Below are positions 38,810 through 48,012 of a stretch of 64,000 nt of DNA, piece by piece (the first letter of the stretch is position 1; every line of letters begins with the position of its first letter). Origin of the DNA: Pseudomonadota bacterium. Lineage in GTDB: Bacteria; Pseudomonadota; Alphaproteobacteria; Rhizobiales; Devosiaceae. The notes below the pieces were generated by a model. The model was not told the origin of the DNA. It searched no databases and worked only from the letters and a program-made list of their open reading frames with translations. Made by a program: the position numbers and the translations under genes. The stretch covers positions 37,967 to 101,966 of the forward strand of contig JAEWGT010000004.1 of assembly GCA_023388175.1 (NCBI GenBank). Direction: 5' to 3'.

Positions 38810-40381
38810 TCATTCCCACTCGATAGTGCCGGGCGGCTTGGACGTCACGTCATAGACCACGCGGTTAATGCCACGCACTTCGTTGATGATGCGGGTTGCG
38901 GTCTTGCCGAGGAAGTTCATGTCGAACTGGTAGAAGTCGGCAGTCATGCCATCGACGGACGTGACGGCGCGCAGGGCGCAGACAAATTCGTAAGTGCGGC
39001 CATCGCCCATGACGCCCACGGTCTGGACCGGAAGGAGCACGGCAAAGGCCTGCCAGATCTTGTCATACTGGCCGGACTTGCGGATTTCATCCAGATAGAT
39101 GGCGTCGGCCTGACGCAGAATATCCAGCTTTTCAGGCGTGATACCGCCCGGGCAGCGGATGGCGAGACCCGGCCCCGGAAACGGGTGGCGACCGATGAAG
39201 CTGTCCGGAATGCCGAGTTCACGGCCCAGCACGCGCACTTCATCCTTGAACAGCTCCCGCAAGGGCTCAACGAGCTGCATGTTCATGCGCTCGGGCAGGC
39301 CGCCGACATTGTGGTGGCTCTTGATGGTGACCGAGGGGCCGCCGGTGAAGGACACCGATTCAATCACATCAGGGTAAAGCGTGCCCTGCGCAAGGAATTC
39401 GGCGCCGCCGAGCTTCTTGGCTTCTTCCTCGAAAACTTCGATGAAGAGGCGACCGATGATCTTGCGCTTGGTTTCGGGGTCGGACTGGCCGTCCAGCTCA
39501 CCGAGGAATTTCTTCGACGCATCGACATGGACCAGCGGGATATTGAACTGGTCGCGGAACATGGTGACGACCTGCTCGCTCTCGTTGAGCCGCATCAGGC
39601 CATGGTCGACATAGATGCAGGTGAGCTGGTCGCCGATGGCCTCGTGGATGAGCACGGCTGCAACCGACGAATCGACGCCGCCGGAGAGACCGCAAATGAC
39701 CCGGCCGGTGCCGACCTGGTCACGGATCTTTTCGATCATCTTCTGGCGATAGGCGGACATCGTCCAGTTGGAGGCGATGCCGCAAATCTTGTGTACGAAG
39801 TTTGCATAGAGCTTGGCGCCGTCGGGCGTGTGCACCACTTCGGGGTGGAACTGCACGGCCCAGATGCGGCGGGTCTCGTTGGCGATCATCGCAAAGGGCG
39901 CATTGGGCGAGGTGCCGACGACCTCAAAGCCCTCTGGCAGTGCGACGACACGGTCGCCATGGCTCATCCAGACCTGATGGTCGGTGCCGACTTCCCAAAC
40001 GCCTTCGGACAGCGAGTTCGGCTTTTGCAGCGTCAGCTCGGCGCGACCAAATTCGCGGTGGTGGCCAGCCTCCACCTTGCCGCCGAGGGCCATGCAGAGC
40101 GCCTGCTGGCCATAGCAGATGCCCAGGATCGGCACATTGGCGGCCAGAATGGCGGGATCGATGGTCGGCGCGTTTTCATCCAGCGTCGAGGCCGGGCTGC
40201 CCGAGAGCACGACGCCCTTGGGATTGAGCGCCACCATGGCGGCGCCTGCCGACTGGAAGGGATGAATTTCGCAATAGACCCCGGTTTCCCGGATGCGGCG
40301 CGCAATCAATTGCGTAACCTGCGATCCGAAATCGACGATCAGGATGGTATCGTTGCGGGGGGCGGTGTCTGGGTGCAGCAT
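38810..40381 (-). CDS. guaA: GMP synthase (glutamine-hydrolysing)
   Basis: Aminates XMP to GMP. The N-terminal class I glutaminase has the nucleophile Cys in GICYGQQ and the His/Glu dyad in VQFHPEVVH. The ATP pyrophosphatase domain has the P-loop GLSGGVDSSV. HPFPGPGLAIR and the C-terminal dimer domain ending VVYDVTSKPPGTIEWE complete it. Its length of 523 residues is normal. guaB lies about 2 kb upstream on the same strand. Confidence 0.98.
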   Translation of the reverse strand: MLHPDTAPRNDTILIVDFGSQVTQLIARRIRETGVYCEIHPFQSAGAAMVALNPKGVVLSGSPASTLDENAPTIDPAILAANVPILGICYGQQALCMALGGKVEAGHHREFGRAELTLQKPNSLSEGVWEVGTDHQVWMSHGDRVVALPEGFEVVGTSPNAPFAMIANETRRIWAVQFHPEVVHTPDGAKLYANFVHKICGIASNWTMSAYRQKMIEKIRDQVGTGRVICGLSGGVDSSVAAVLIHEAIGDQLTCIYVDHGLMRLNESEQVVTMFRDQFNIPLVHVDASKKFLGELDGQSDPETKRKIIGRLFIEVFEEEAKKLGGAEFLAQGTLYPDVIESVSFTGGPSVTIKSHHNVGGLPERMNMQLVEPLRELFKDEVRVLGRELGIPDSFIGRHPFPGPGLAIRCPGGITPEKLDILRQADAIYLDEIRKSGQYDKIWQAFAVLLPVQTVGVMGDGRTYEFVCALRAVTSVDGMTADFYQFDMNFLGKTATRIINEVRGINRVVYDVTSKPPGTIEWE

Positions 40382-40470
40382 GGCGAGGCTTTAGCGCCAG
40401 AAAATGGATTCCGCAAGCGGCCCAGACGGGCGGGCACCATGCATCTTTGCATGGCGCCCCGAGCCCGGCG

Positions 40471-40953
40471 TCAGTTCAGCAAGGCAATGGACAGGTTGAG
40501 ATAGGTGGCGAAGCTCACCCAGGCGAGGTAGGGCACGAAAAGCCAGGCGGCCAGCGTGTCCCTGCGACGGGCGGCGCCGATAAAACCGGCAATGCTGAGC
40601 CACATGGCCACGATGATGGCAAAGGCGAGCCAGGGCATATTGGCATTGAACCAGACGGGCGACCAAGCCCAGTTGAGCAGCATCTGCGCGCCCCAGAACT
40701 TCATGGCCGCCGATTTGGGCTCGATCATCCAGATGCGCCAGCCCGCCACGGCAATCATGACATAGAGCGTGAACCAGACGGGACCGAACACCCAGTTGGG
40801 CGGATTGAGCGGCGGCTTCTGCAACTGGTCGTACCACGCGCCCGGCGCGGTCTGGGTGCCGATAAAGGCGCCGATGCCAACGACAATGGCCAGGAAGACG
40901 GCGAGGATGACCCATGACTGGGGCGTACGATAGTCGGTGGTGGTGGCGTGCAT
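40471..40953 (-). CDS. tspO: TspO/MBR family protein
   Basis: A five-helix membrane protein of the TspO/peripheral benzodiazepine receptor family, which binds tetrapyrroles. The 160 residues include the conserved WYDQLQKPPLNPPNWVFGPVWFTLYVMIAVAGWRIW and the tryptophan-rich FWGAQMLLNWAWSPVWF. I chose the ATG at 40953, preceded by AGGAG, over an ATG six codons upstream. Confidence 0.93.
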   Translation of the reverse strand: MHATTTDYRTPQSWVILAVFLAIVVGIGAFIGTQTAPGAWYDQLQKPPLNPPNWVFGPVWFTLYVMIAVAGWRIWMIEPKSAAMKFWGAQMLLNWAWSPVWFNANMPWLAFAIIVAMWLSIAGFIGAARRRDTLAAWLFVPYLAWVSFATYLNLSIALLN

Positions 40954-41034
40954 GGCGACGCTCCTGTGCATTCGGGAATTACCGAATGAACGTGCGCCAA
41001 GGCGGACTGGTTCAATTCATGTCTGCGTGAAGGC

Positions 41035-42321
41035 TCAGCGCTTGCGGAGGAGATGGATATAGAAGCCATCGGTGCCGGTGCGCCGCGGCGTGAGACAAAG
41101 ACCACCGCCAGCCGTGGCAAGCCCGTCCGGCAGGTCGGTGATGAGAGCCTGTCGCCACGCCACCGCAATGTGCACGCTTTCAAAGCCGTCCTGGGCCGCG
41201 AGAAAGGCGGCGACCTGATCGTCATTCTCTTCGGGGAGAATAGAGCAGGTGATATAGGCCAGCGTGCCGCCGGCTTTGAGATAGCGCGCGGATTCGACGA
41301 GCAAAGCAGCCTGTTCGCCCTGCCGCTGGGCCAGCAGCTCAGGCGTCAGCTTCCACTTGGTATCGGGGCGGCGGCGCCATGTGCCGGTGCCGGTACAGGG
41401 CGCATCGACGACGACACGATCCATCTTGCCAATGAGGTCATCGAGCGCGCCGTCATTTGGCGCGCGCACCTGCGCATTGCGGACGCCATTGCGCTTGAGC
41501 CGGTCATAAATGGGCGCAAGACGCGAGCGGTCGCTGTCATAGGCGAAAATCTGGCCGGAATTGCCCATGTTTGCGGCGAACGCCAGGGTCTTGCCCCCTG
41601 CCCCGGCGCAAAGATCGAGCACCTGCTCGCCCTCGCGCGCATTGGCCAAGGCCGCCACGATCTGGCTACCCTGATCCTGCACCTCGAACCAGCCTTTCAA
41701 GTAGCCTTCGTCTGTCGTGACATTGGGCGTGCGGGCATCGCGCGGGCCGGCCGGCATAGTGAGGCCGAAGGGTGCGATGGCGGCGGCTTGTGGCGAAAAG
41801 CGCGCGAGCGACTTCATCACCTTTTCCGGAGTTGCCTTGAGTGCGTTGACGCGCAGATCAAGCGAGGGACGACCCGCCAAGGCCTCGCCTTCGGCTACCC
41901 AATCGGCACCAAAGGCCCGCTCCAGCGACGGTGCGAGCCATTCCGGGAAATCGGCGCGCACGGCCGGCGGCGCTTCCGACATATCGGCGGTGGCGCCTGC
42001 GGCTTCCTCCGGGGTCAAAGCCTGAGGCGCGTGGTTATCGCCCGCAAAGGCTTCATTGAGGCTTTCAGGCGTCTCGCCCCAGTCGCGCATGGCGACGGCC
42101 AGCACCAGAGCCCGCGGGGTATCACTGCCCATGGCATGGGCATGTGAGGCGCGGCGGCGCAGGGCGTCATAGACGAGATTGCCGATTGCGGCGCGGTCCC
42201 CTGCACCGGCAAACCGGTTGTTCAGCCCCCAGGCCTTGAGCGCTTCCGATACGGGGCGCTTGCGCTGCTCCACATCGGTCAGGACATCAATGGCGGCGGA
42301 CAGACGGCCGGGAAAACGCAT
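41035..42321 (-). CDS. RsmB/NOP2-family rRNA cytosine methyltransferase
   Basis: A SAM-dependent m5C RNA methyltransferase. An N-terminal NusB-like helical domain is followed by the catalytic domain. SAM motif I is VLDLCAGAGGKTLA. The two conserved cysteines are in DAPCTGTGTWRRRPDTKW and YITCSILPEEND. Its length of 428 residues and closeness to guaB are common in Rhizobiales. The NusB-like domain suggests the RsmB lineage, but RsmF-type specificity cannot be excluded. Confidence 0.93.
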   Translation of the reverse strand: MRFPGRLSAAIDVLTDVEQRKRPVSEALKAWGLNNRFAGAGDRAAIGNLVYDALRRRASHAHAMGSDTPRALVLAVAMRDWGETPESLNEAFAGDNHAPQALTPEEAAGATADMSEAPPAVRADFPEWLAPSLERAFGADWVAEGEALAGRPSLDLRVNALKATPEKVMKSLARFSPQAAAIAPFGLTMPAGPRDARTPNVTTDEGYLKGWFEVQDQGSQIVAALANAREGEQVLDLCAGAGGKTLAFAANMGNSGQIFAYDSDRSRLAPIYDRLKRNGVRNAQVRAPNDGALDDLIGKMDRVVVDAPCTGTGTWRRRPDTKWKLTPELLAQRQGEQAALLVESARYLKAGGTLAYITCSILPEENDDQVAAFLAAQDGFESVHIAVAWRQALITDLPDGLATAGGGLCLTPRRTGTDGFYIHLLRKR

Positions 42322-42324
42322 CGA

Positions 42325-43827
42325 TCAGCGCCCGCTGCGGTAATTGGGCGCTTCACGGGTGATGGTCACGTCGTGGACATGGCTTTCACCCAAAGCGGCA
42401 GCGGAAATTTTCACGAAGGTGGCGTTCTCGCGGAAGTCCTTGAGCGTATGCGCGCCGGTATAGCCCATGGACGCGCGGAGGCCACCGGCGAGCTGATGCA
42501 GCACGGCCCCGACCGAACCCTTATACGGCACCTGGCCTTCAATGCCTTCGGGCACCAGTTTCATCTGGTCGCGCACATCCTGCTGGAAATAGCGGTCGGC
42601 GGAACCGGCGCCCATGGCGCCCACCGAGCCCATGCCGCGATAGGATTTGTAGGATCGGCCCTGATAGAGATAGACCTCGCCAGGGCTTTCGTCGGTGCCG
42701 GCCAGCAGCGAACCGACCATGACGCAAGAAGCGCCGCCCGCCAATGCCTTAGCCATATCGCCTGAGAATTTGATTCCGCCGTCGGCAATCACCGGTACGC
42801 CAGACTTGGCGGCCTCTTCGGCACAGCCCATGACAGCGGCCAGCTGGGGGACGCCGACACCGGCAACAATGCGCGTGGTGCAGATGGAGCCCGGGCCGAT
42901 ACCGACCTTTACTGCGTCGGCGCCCGCATCGATCAGGGCCCTGGTGGCCTCGGCGGTAGCGACATTGCCAGCAACGATGCGCGTTGAATTGCTCTCGCGC
43001 TTGACGCGTTCGACGGCCTCGGCGACGCGAACGGAATGGCCGTGTGCCGTGTCGATAACCAGCAGATCGACGCCGGCATCGATCAACGCCATGGAGCGCT
43101 CGAAGCCGCCATCGCCCACCGTGGACGCCGCGGCAACGCGCAGGCGCCCCTGCTCGTCCTTGACGGCGTTGGGATGGAGCTGCGCCTTCTCGATGTCCTT
43201 GACGGTGATGAGACCGATGCAGCGGTAGTCTTCATCAACCACCAGCAGCTTCTCGATGCGGTGACGGTGAAGGAGAATCTTGGCTTCTTCCTTGGACACG
43301 CCTTCGCGTACCGTAATCAGGTCCTGGTGCGTCATCAGCTCGGAAATGGGCTGATTGGGGTTGGAAGCAAAACGCACGTCACGGTTGGTGAGGATACCGA
43401 CCAGCTTGCCGATAGCCCGACCGCCCTTGCCACCGTTTTCCACCACGGGAATGCCCGAGATGCGACTCTTCTGCATCAGCGCATGCGCATCTGCCAAGGT
43501 TGCGTCGGGGCCAATGGTGATCGGGTTCACCACCATGCCGGACTCGAAGCTCTTCACCATCCGCACCTGCTCGGCCTGTTCAGCAGCAGTGAGGTTCTTG
43601 TGAATGACGCCCATGCCGCCGGCCTGCGCCATGGCAATGGCCATATTGGCTTCGGTGACAGTGTCCATCGCCGAAGACAGAATGGGAAGTTTGAGCGCTA
43701 TGTCCTTGGTGACATAGGTAGAAATATCGGTCTCAGTCGGCAGGATGTCGGAGCGCGCGGGCTGGAGCAGAACGTCGTCGAACGTCAGCGCTGCATCGCC
43801 AGTGATGGTGGTAATAATCTTCGCCAA
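42325..43827 (-). CDS. guaB: IMP dehydrogenase
   Basis: Oxidises IMP to XMP, the rate-limiting step to GMP. The 500-residue barrel enzyme contains a CBS pair (about residues 100-220). The catalytic cysteine is in GIGPGSICTTRIVAGVG and the flap is SYRGMGSVGAM. The following RNA methyltransferase starts 3 bp after its stop, so the pair is co-transcribed. The 276-bp upstream gap to the divergent MFS gene holds its promoter, and nothing else in that gap is recognisable. Confidence 0.98.
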   Translation of the reverse strand: MAKIITTITGDAALTFDDVLLQPARSDILPTETDISTYVTKDIALKLPILSSAMDTVTEANMAIAMAQAGGMGVIHKNLTAAEQAEQVRMVKSFESGMVVNPITIGPDATLADAHALMQKSRISGIPVVENGGKGGRAIGKLVGILTNRDVRFASNPNQPISELMTHQDLITVREGVSKEEAKILLHRHRIEKLLVVDEDYRCIGLITVKDIEKAQLHPNAVKDEQGRLRVAAASTVGDGGFERSMALIDAGVDLLVIDTAHGHSVRVAEAVERVKRESNSTRIVAGNVATAEATRALIDAGADAVKVGIGPGSICTTRIVAGVGVPQLAAVMGCAEEAAKSGVPVIADGGIKFSGDMAKALAGGASCVMVGSLLAGTDESPGEVYLYQGRSYKSYRGMGSVGAMGAGSADRYFQQDVRDQMKLVPEGIEGQVPYKGSVGAVLHQLAGGLRASMGYTGAHTLKDFRENATFVKISAAALGESHVHDVTITREAPNYRSGR

Positions 43828-44103
43828 GGCCAGACCCTTCCTGCCTTCTGATTGTCTCAGAGTTGTTTGGAATATGAACCGGCGCTGATAAGGCGCGGGT
43901 TCAGGTTGGCGAGGGTCAATAGCATCGTGACCGACACTTGCATAGGGGTGCAGGAGCCGGGTTGCGCAGGACGCGCTTGCATTTTTTCAGGGAAGACAGG
44001 GCGCGGGCAGCATGCAATAAGCGCGAGGTTTGACTGGCCAAGCATGGAAAAGCCATCCATAGTGCTTGCACGGCTCACTTCTGGCCGCTGATTTCCAGTC
44101 CCA

Positions 44104-45501
44104 ATGTCATCCTCCCTACGCGTTACCCCGCTCATACTGGCGGTGGCCCTGTTCATGGAACAGATGGATTCCACTGTCATTGCCACCTCGCTGCCGGCCA
44201 TTGCCGCCGATATCGGCAGCGAGCCTATTGCGTTGAAGCTGGCATTGACGGCCTATTTCGTGGCCCTGGCAATCTTCATCCCGATCAGCGGGTGGATGGC
44301 GGACCGCTTTGGCGCCAAGAACATTTTCCGGCTGGCAATCTTCGTCTTCATGCTCGGCTCTCTGGCCTGCGCATTCTCGTTCTCGCTCGAAACCTTCGTG
44401 ATGTCGCGATTCTTTCAGGGCATCGGTTCATCGATGATGACGCCTGTCGGCCGCCTGTTGCTGGTGCGCTCCACCCCGCGCAACGAACTGGTTTCGGCGA
44501 TGGCGTGGCTGACAATCCCGGCACTGATTGCCCCGGTGACCGGCCCGCTGATCGGTGGGTTCCTCACCACCTACCTCTCCTGGCACTGGATCTTCTGGAT
44601 CAACATCCCCATCGGAATCGCGGGCATAATTCTCGCCAGCATCTATCTGAAAGTGCCTGACGAGCGCACGCCGCGCCCCGTCGACCTCGTCGGCTTTTTC
44701 ATCGCCGCAGTGGCCTTTTCCGGCATGGTGTTCGGCCTGTCAGTCGTCAGCTTGCCCGCACTTCCCATCATTTACGGTTATCTGACTCTGGCTGTCGGGG
44801 TGACCGCCGCCCTGCTCTATCTGCTGCATGCGCGCAAAACGAAATATCCGTTGCTCGACCCCCGGCTCTTTCGCCACAAGCTCTTTCGCGTTTCGATCAC
44901 TGGCGGGTCGCTGTTCCGCATCGGCGTGGGCGCGGTGCCGTTTCTTCTGCCGCTGATGCTGCAGCTGGGCTTTGGACTCAATCCGTTTCAATCGGGTGCG
45001 ATCACCTTTGTCTCGGCAATCGGCGCCATCATGAGCAAGTTCATTGCCGAGCGAATCTTTGCCCGGCTGGGTTTTCCGCGCGTGCTCGGCTTCGCGGCGG
45101 TGTTTGGCGGCTTGCTGATCGGGGCGCAGGGGCTGTTCACCACCGATACGCCAGTGCCCGTGATGATGCTGGTCCTCATTGCCGGCGGCGTGCTGCGCTC
45201 GATATTTTTCACCGGAACCAATGCCATTGGCTATGCCGATATTTCCGACGAGGAAGCCAGCCAGGCCACTGCAATCGTGGCCGTCAGCCAGCAATTGTCC
45301 GTGGCATTTGGCGTGGCCGTGGCCGGCGCCATCATCGAAATTTCAAGCACTTTGAATGGCGGCGTGCTTACATTGCTTGATTTCCAGATTGCATTTTTCG
45401 CGGTCGGCGGCCTCAGCGCCCTTGCCGGCATCATCTATTTCCGGCTGCCTGCCGACGCCGGCAACAATGTTTCGGGCCACAAGGGCGCGATCAGGGAGTG
45501 A
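44104..45501 (+). CDS. DHA2-type MFS transporter (first of tandem pair)
   Basis: A 465-residue MFS exporter of the 14-helix DHA2 (EmrB/QacA) type. Signatures are LFMEQMDSTVIATSLPAIAADI in helix 1 (motif D1 of the family), WMADRFGAKNIF (motif A) and IPALIAPVTGPLIGGFLTTYLSWHWIFWINIPIG (motif C with the family WRWIF-type end). It probably expels a hydrophobic toxic compound. A close paralogue follows 29 bp downstream. Confidence 0.91.
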   Translation: MSSSLRVTPLILAVALFMEQMDSTVIATSLPAIAADIGSEPIALKLALTAYFVALAIFIPISGWMADRFGAKNIFRLAIFVFMLGSLACAFSFSLETFVMSRFFQGIGSSMMTPVGRLLLVRSTPRNELVSAMAWLTIPALIAPVTGPLIGGFLTTYLSWHWIFWINIPIGIAGIILASIYLKVPDERTPRPVDLVGFFIAAVAFSGMVFGLSVVSLPALPIIYGYLTLAVGVTAALLYLLHARKTKYPLLDPRLFRHKLFRVSITGGSLFRIGVGAVPFLLPLMLQLGFGLNPFQSGAITFVSAIGAIMSKFIAERIFARLGFPRVLGFAAVFGGLLIGAQGLFTTDTPVPVMMLVLIAGGVLRSIFFTGTNAIGYADISDEEASQATAIVAVSQQLSVAFGVAVAGAIIEISSTLNGGVLTLLDFQIAFFAVGGLSALAGIIYFRLPADAGNNVSGHKGAIRE

Positions 45502-45530
45502 GCGGTCCGGATTTCGGGCCGATATGAGAT

Positions 45531-46916
45531 TTGTCACGCGCTACACCATTGATACTGGCCACCGCGATCTTCATGGAGAACATGGACTCCACGGTGATCG
45601 CGACATCGCTCGCCGCCATTGCTGCCGATATCGGCACCGACCCGATTTCTCTCAAGCTGGCGCTCACCGCCTATCTCGTTGCCCTGGCCATTTTCATTCC
45701 GATTTCGAGCTGGATGGCCGACCGTTTCGGCGCTCGGCGCGTATTTCGCGTGGCCATGCTCGTCTTCATGATCGGCTCGGTCGGCTGCGCCTTTTCGAGT
45801 TCACTCGCAGAATTCGTCATCGCCCGTTTCGTGCAGGGCATGGGCGGGGCCATGATGGGACCGGTGGCACGCCTTGTGCTCGTACGAATGACGCCTCGCC
45901 ACCAGCTCGTCGATGCTATGGCCTGGCTCACCATTCCGGGCCTGATCGGGCCAATTGTGGGACCACCCTTTGGGGGCTTCCTCACCACCTATTTCTCCTG
46001 GCACTGGATCTTCATCATCAACATCCCCATTGGGGTTCTGGGGATCTTGCTGGTCGGCTTTGCGCTGCCCAACGAAACGCGCAACAAGCCGCGCAAGATC
46101 GACGGCAAGGGCTTTGTGCTTGCCGGCCTCGCCTTCGCGCTGTTTGCATTCGGGTGTTCGGTGGTAAGCCTTCCCGCCCTGCCCCCGATCTACGGCGTCA
46201 TTGCCGCCGCGTTCGGCATTGGTCTGGGCTATTTCTACATGCGCCATGCCCTCAGTACAGAGTATCCGCTGCTGGACCTCAGGCTGCTCAAGGTGCGCAA
46301 CTTCCGCATTGCCATTGTTGCCGGCACTTTCTTCAGGCTCGGGCAAGGCGCGACGCCTTTCCTGTTCCCGCTGATGCTGCAACTGTCCTTCGGGCTGACA
46401 CCGTTCGAAAGCGGCATGGTGACCTTTGCGGGCGCGGTCGGTGCTTTGGTGGCGAAATTCGTCGCCAACTGGATCTTCGCCAACTGGGGGTTCAAATATC
46501 CCCTGGTTATCTCCACCGCCATTTCGGCGGCAGGGATTCTGGTCATGGGTTTTTACGTGCCTGGCACACCCATACCCCTGATGCTGGCCATTCTCGTCTT
46601 TACCGGCTTCTGGCAATCGACCTTCTGGACCGGCTCCAATGCCTTCACCTTCGCTGACATCGAAGACAAGGATGCGGGCCAGGCCAATGTGATGAGCCAG
46701 GTCTGGGGCCAGCTCATGTTCGCCATGGGTGTGGCGCTCGGTGGCGGCATGCTGGAACTGGCGCATCGCCTGCGCGGCGGCGACGCATTGGCATTGTCGG
46801 ATTTCCACGCCGCATTCTTCGTGGTTGCGGCGGTGGGCGCTATCTCGACGCTATTGTTCCTGCGCCTGCCCCGCAATGCGGGCCACCAACTGATGGGCGG
46901 CCCACATATGCATTGA
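45531..46916 (+). CDS. DHA2-type MFS transporter (second of tandem pair)
   Basis: A 461-residue paralogue of the preceding gene with the same motifs: FMENMDSTVIATSLAAIAADIG, WMADRFGARRVFR and TIPGLIGPIVGPPFGGFLTTYFSWHWIF. Start: a TTG at 45531 gives MSRATPLILA, aligned with MSSSLRVTPLILA of the first copy. The nearby ATG at 45523 is in another frame. The 29-bp spacing suggests one transcript. No regulator gene is adjacent. Confidence 0.9.
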   Translation: MSRATPLILATAIFMENMDSTVIATSLAAIAADIGTDPISLKLALTAYLVALAIFIPISSWMADRFGARRVFRVAMLVFMIGSVGCAFSSSLAEFVIARFVQGMGGAMMGPVARLVLVRMTPRHQLVDAMAWLTIPGLIGPIVGPPFGGFLTTYFSWHWIFIINIPIGVLGILLVGFALPNETRNKPRKIDGKGFVLAGLAFALFAFGCSVVSLPALPPIYGVIAAAFGIGLGYFYMRHALSTEYPLLDLRLLKVRNFRIAIVAGTFFRLGQGATPFLFPLMLQLSFGLTPFESGMVTFAGAVGALVAKFVANWIFANWGFKYPLVISTAISAAGILVMGFYVPGTPIPLMLAILVFTGFWQSTFWTGSNAFTFADIEDKDAGQANVMSQVWGQLMFAMGVALGGGMLELAHRLRGGDALALSDFHAAFFVVAAVGAISTLLFLRLPRNAGHQLMGGPHMH

Positions 46917-46920
46917 GCGA

Positions 46921-47223
46921 CTACTCCCGCGCTTCACCGCGACGGGAGAACTCCTTGTTGACCCGGGCGATGGCTGACTGGATCAGGCTCGCCTTTTCCC
47001 GATTGCCGCTTTCGGCCTGACCGGCCTTGTCGCTGCCCTTAGCAGCGCGATTACCCTTGCTCACTGAGCGGTTAGCCTTGTCCCGGCGCTCGCGCAGGGA
47101 TCGGGCCAGCTTGCGCAGGTCATCCGGCTTCATCTCGGCAAGTTCGGGGTGGCGGGACGCAGCCACGAGCTTGTGCTCGTCTGCATCGAGAAGGCGTTCT
47201 TCACTGCGGCGGTTGACGCTCAT
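46921..47223 (-). CDS. Small basic protein of unknown function
   Basis: A 100-residue, highly charged, probably helical protein (MSVNRRSEERLLDADEHKLVAASRHPEL...). It has a low-complexity middle rich in Lys, Ser and Gly, and no signal peptide or membrane segment. I do not recognise a family. It ends 4 bp after the convergent MFS gene and lies 48 bp downstream of rlmE on the same strand. Confidence 0.65.
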   Translation of the reverse strand: MSVNRRSEERLLDADEHKLVAASRHPELAEMKPDDLRKLARSLRERRDKANRSVSKGNRAAKGSDKAGQAESGNREKASLIQSAIARVNKEFSRRGEARE

Positions 47224-47271
47224 TGCATGCTCCTTGGTTTTGTCTGCAAGGAGGTAACGAGCGAAATCCGG

Positions 47272-48012
47272 CTAGAGTTCGACCTCTTCGCCAGATTCGG
47301 GCTTCGCCCGGCCCTTAAAGCCTTTTGCCACCAGATAGGCCTCCGCCGAATCCTTTCGGCTGGAAGGCGGCTTGACGTGAAAGGTGGTCGAAAAATGCCG
47401 CTTCAGCATATGCAGCAGCTCGTGTTCGGTGCCGCCCTGAAAGACCTTGGCGACAAAGGAGCCGCCGGGATTGAGCACCTGAATGGCGAATTCCGCCGCA
47501 ATCTCGATCAGGTGAACGATGCGCAGGTGATCGGTGGCGCGGTGGCCGGTGGTCGGCCATGCCATGTCGCTCATCACCACATCGGCGCCCTTGCCGCCCA
47601 TGGCTTCGATCAGCATGGCCGGAGCATCGTCCTCGGTGAAATCCTTGCGCAGCAGGATCACGCCGGGAACAGGGTCCATTTCGAGATAATCGATACCAAC
47701 CACCAGCGGATTTTCAACAGTGGAGCCCACTGCCTTGGCCGCCACCTGCGACCAGCCACCGGGAGCAGCGCCCAGATCGACGACGCGCATGCCCTTCTTG
47801 AAGAACTTATGCTTTTCGTCGATTTCCTTGATCTTGAAGGCGGCACGCGAACGATATCCCTCCGAGCGGGCCCGCGCCACGTAGGGATCGTTAAGCTGGC
47901 GCTCAAGCCATTTGGTCGAGGCCACCTTGCGGCCCTTGGCCGTCTTCACCCTGATCTTGAGATCCCGGTCGGACTTGCGCCCACCTGTGCCCAAAGCCTT
48001 GTCATTGGCCAT
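47272..48012 (-). CDS. rlmE: 23S rRNA (U2552-2'-O) methyltransferase
   Basis: RlmE/RrmJ methylates U2552 in the A loop during 50S assembly. SAM motif I is VVDLGAAPGGWSQVAAKAVG. The catalytic Lys-Asp-Lys-Glu set is recognisable from SRAAFKIKEIDEK, DVVMSDMAWPTTGH, FVAKVFQGG and SSRKDSAEAYLVAKGF. An N-terminal extension of about 35 residues is usual in alphaproteobacteria. It overlaps ppx by 11 bp. Confidence 0.96.
   Translation of the reverse strand: MANDKALGTGGRKSDRDLKIRVKTAKGRKVASTKWLERQLNDPYVARARSEGYRSRAAFKIKEIDEKHKFFKKGMRVVDLGAAPGGWSQVAAKAVGSTVENPLVVGIDYLEMDPVPGVILLRKDFTEDDAPAMLIEAMGGKGADVVMSDMAWPTTGHRATDHLRIVHLIEIAAEFAIQVLNPGGSFVAKVFQGGTEHELLHMLKRHFSTTFHVKPPSSRKDSAEAYLVAKGFKGRAKPESGEEVEL

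Noticed and set aside
39185..40504. 439-codon plus-strand open frame
   Set aside because: Antisense shadow of guaA, with no motif.
45356..46657. 433-codon plus-strand frame overlapping the second MFS gene
   Set aside because: It is a +1 frame of the MFS gene with a His/Arg/Gly-rich composition, while the MFS frame carries all family motifs.
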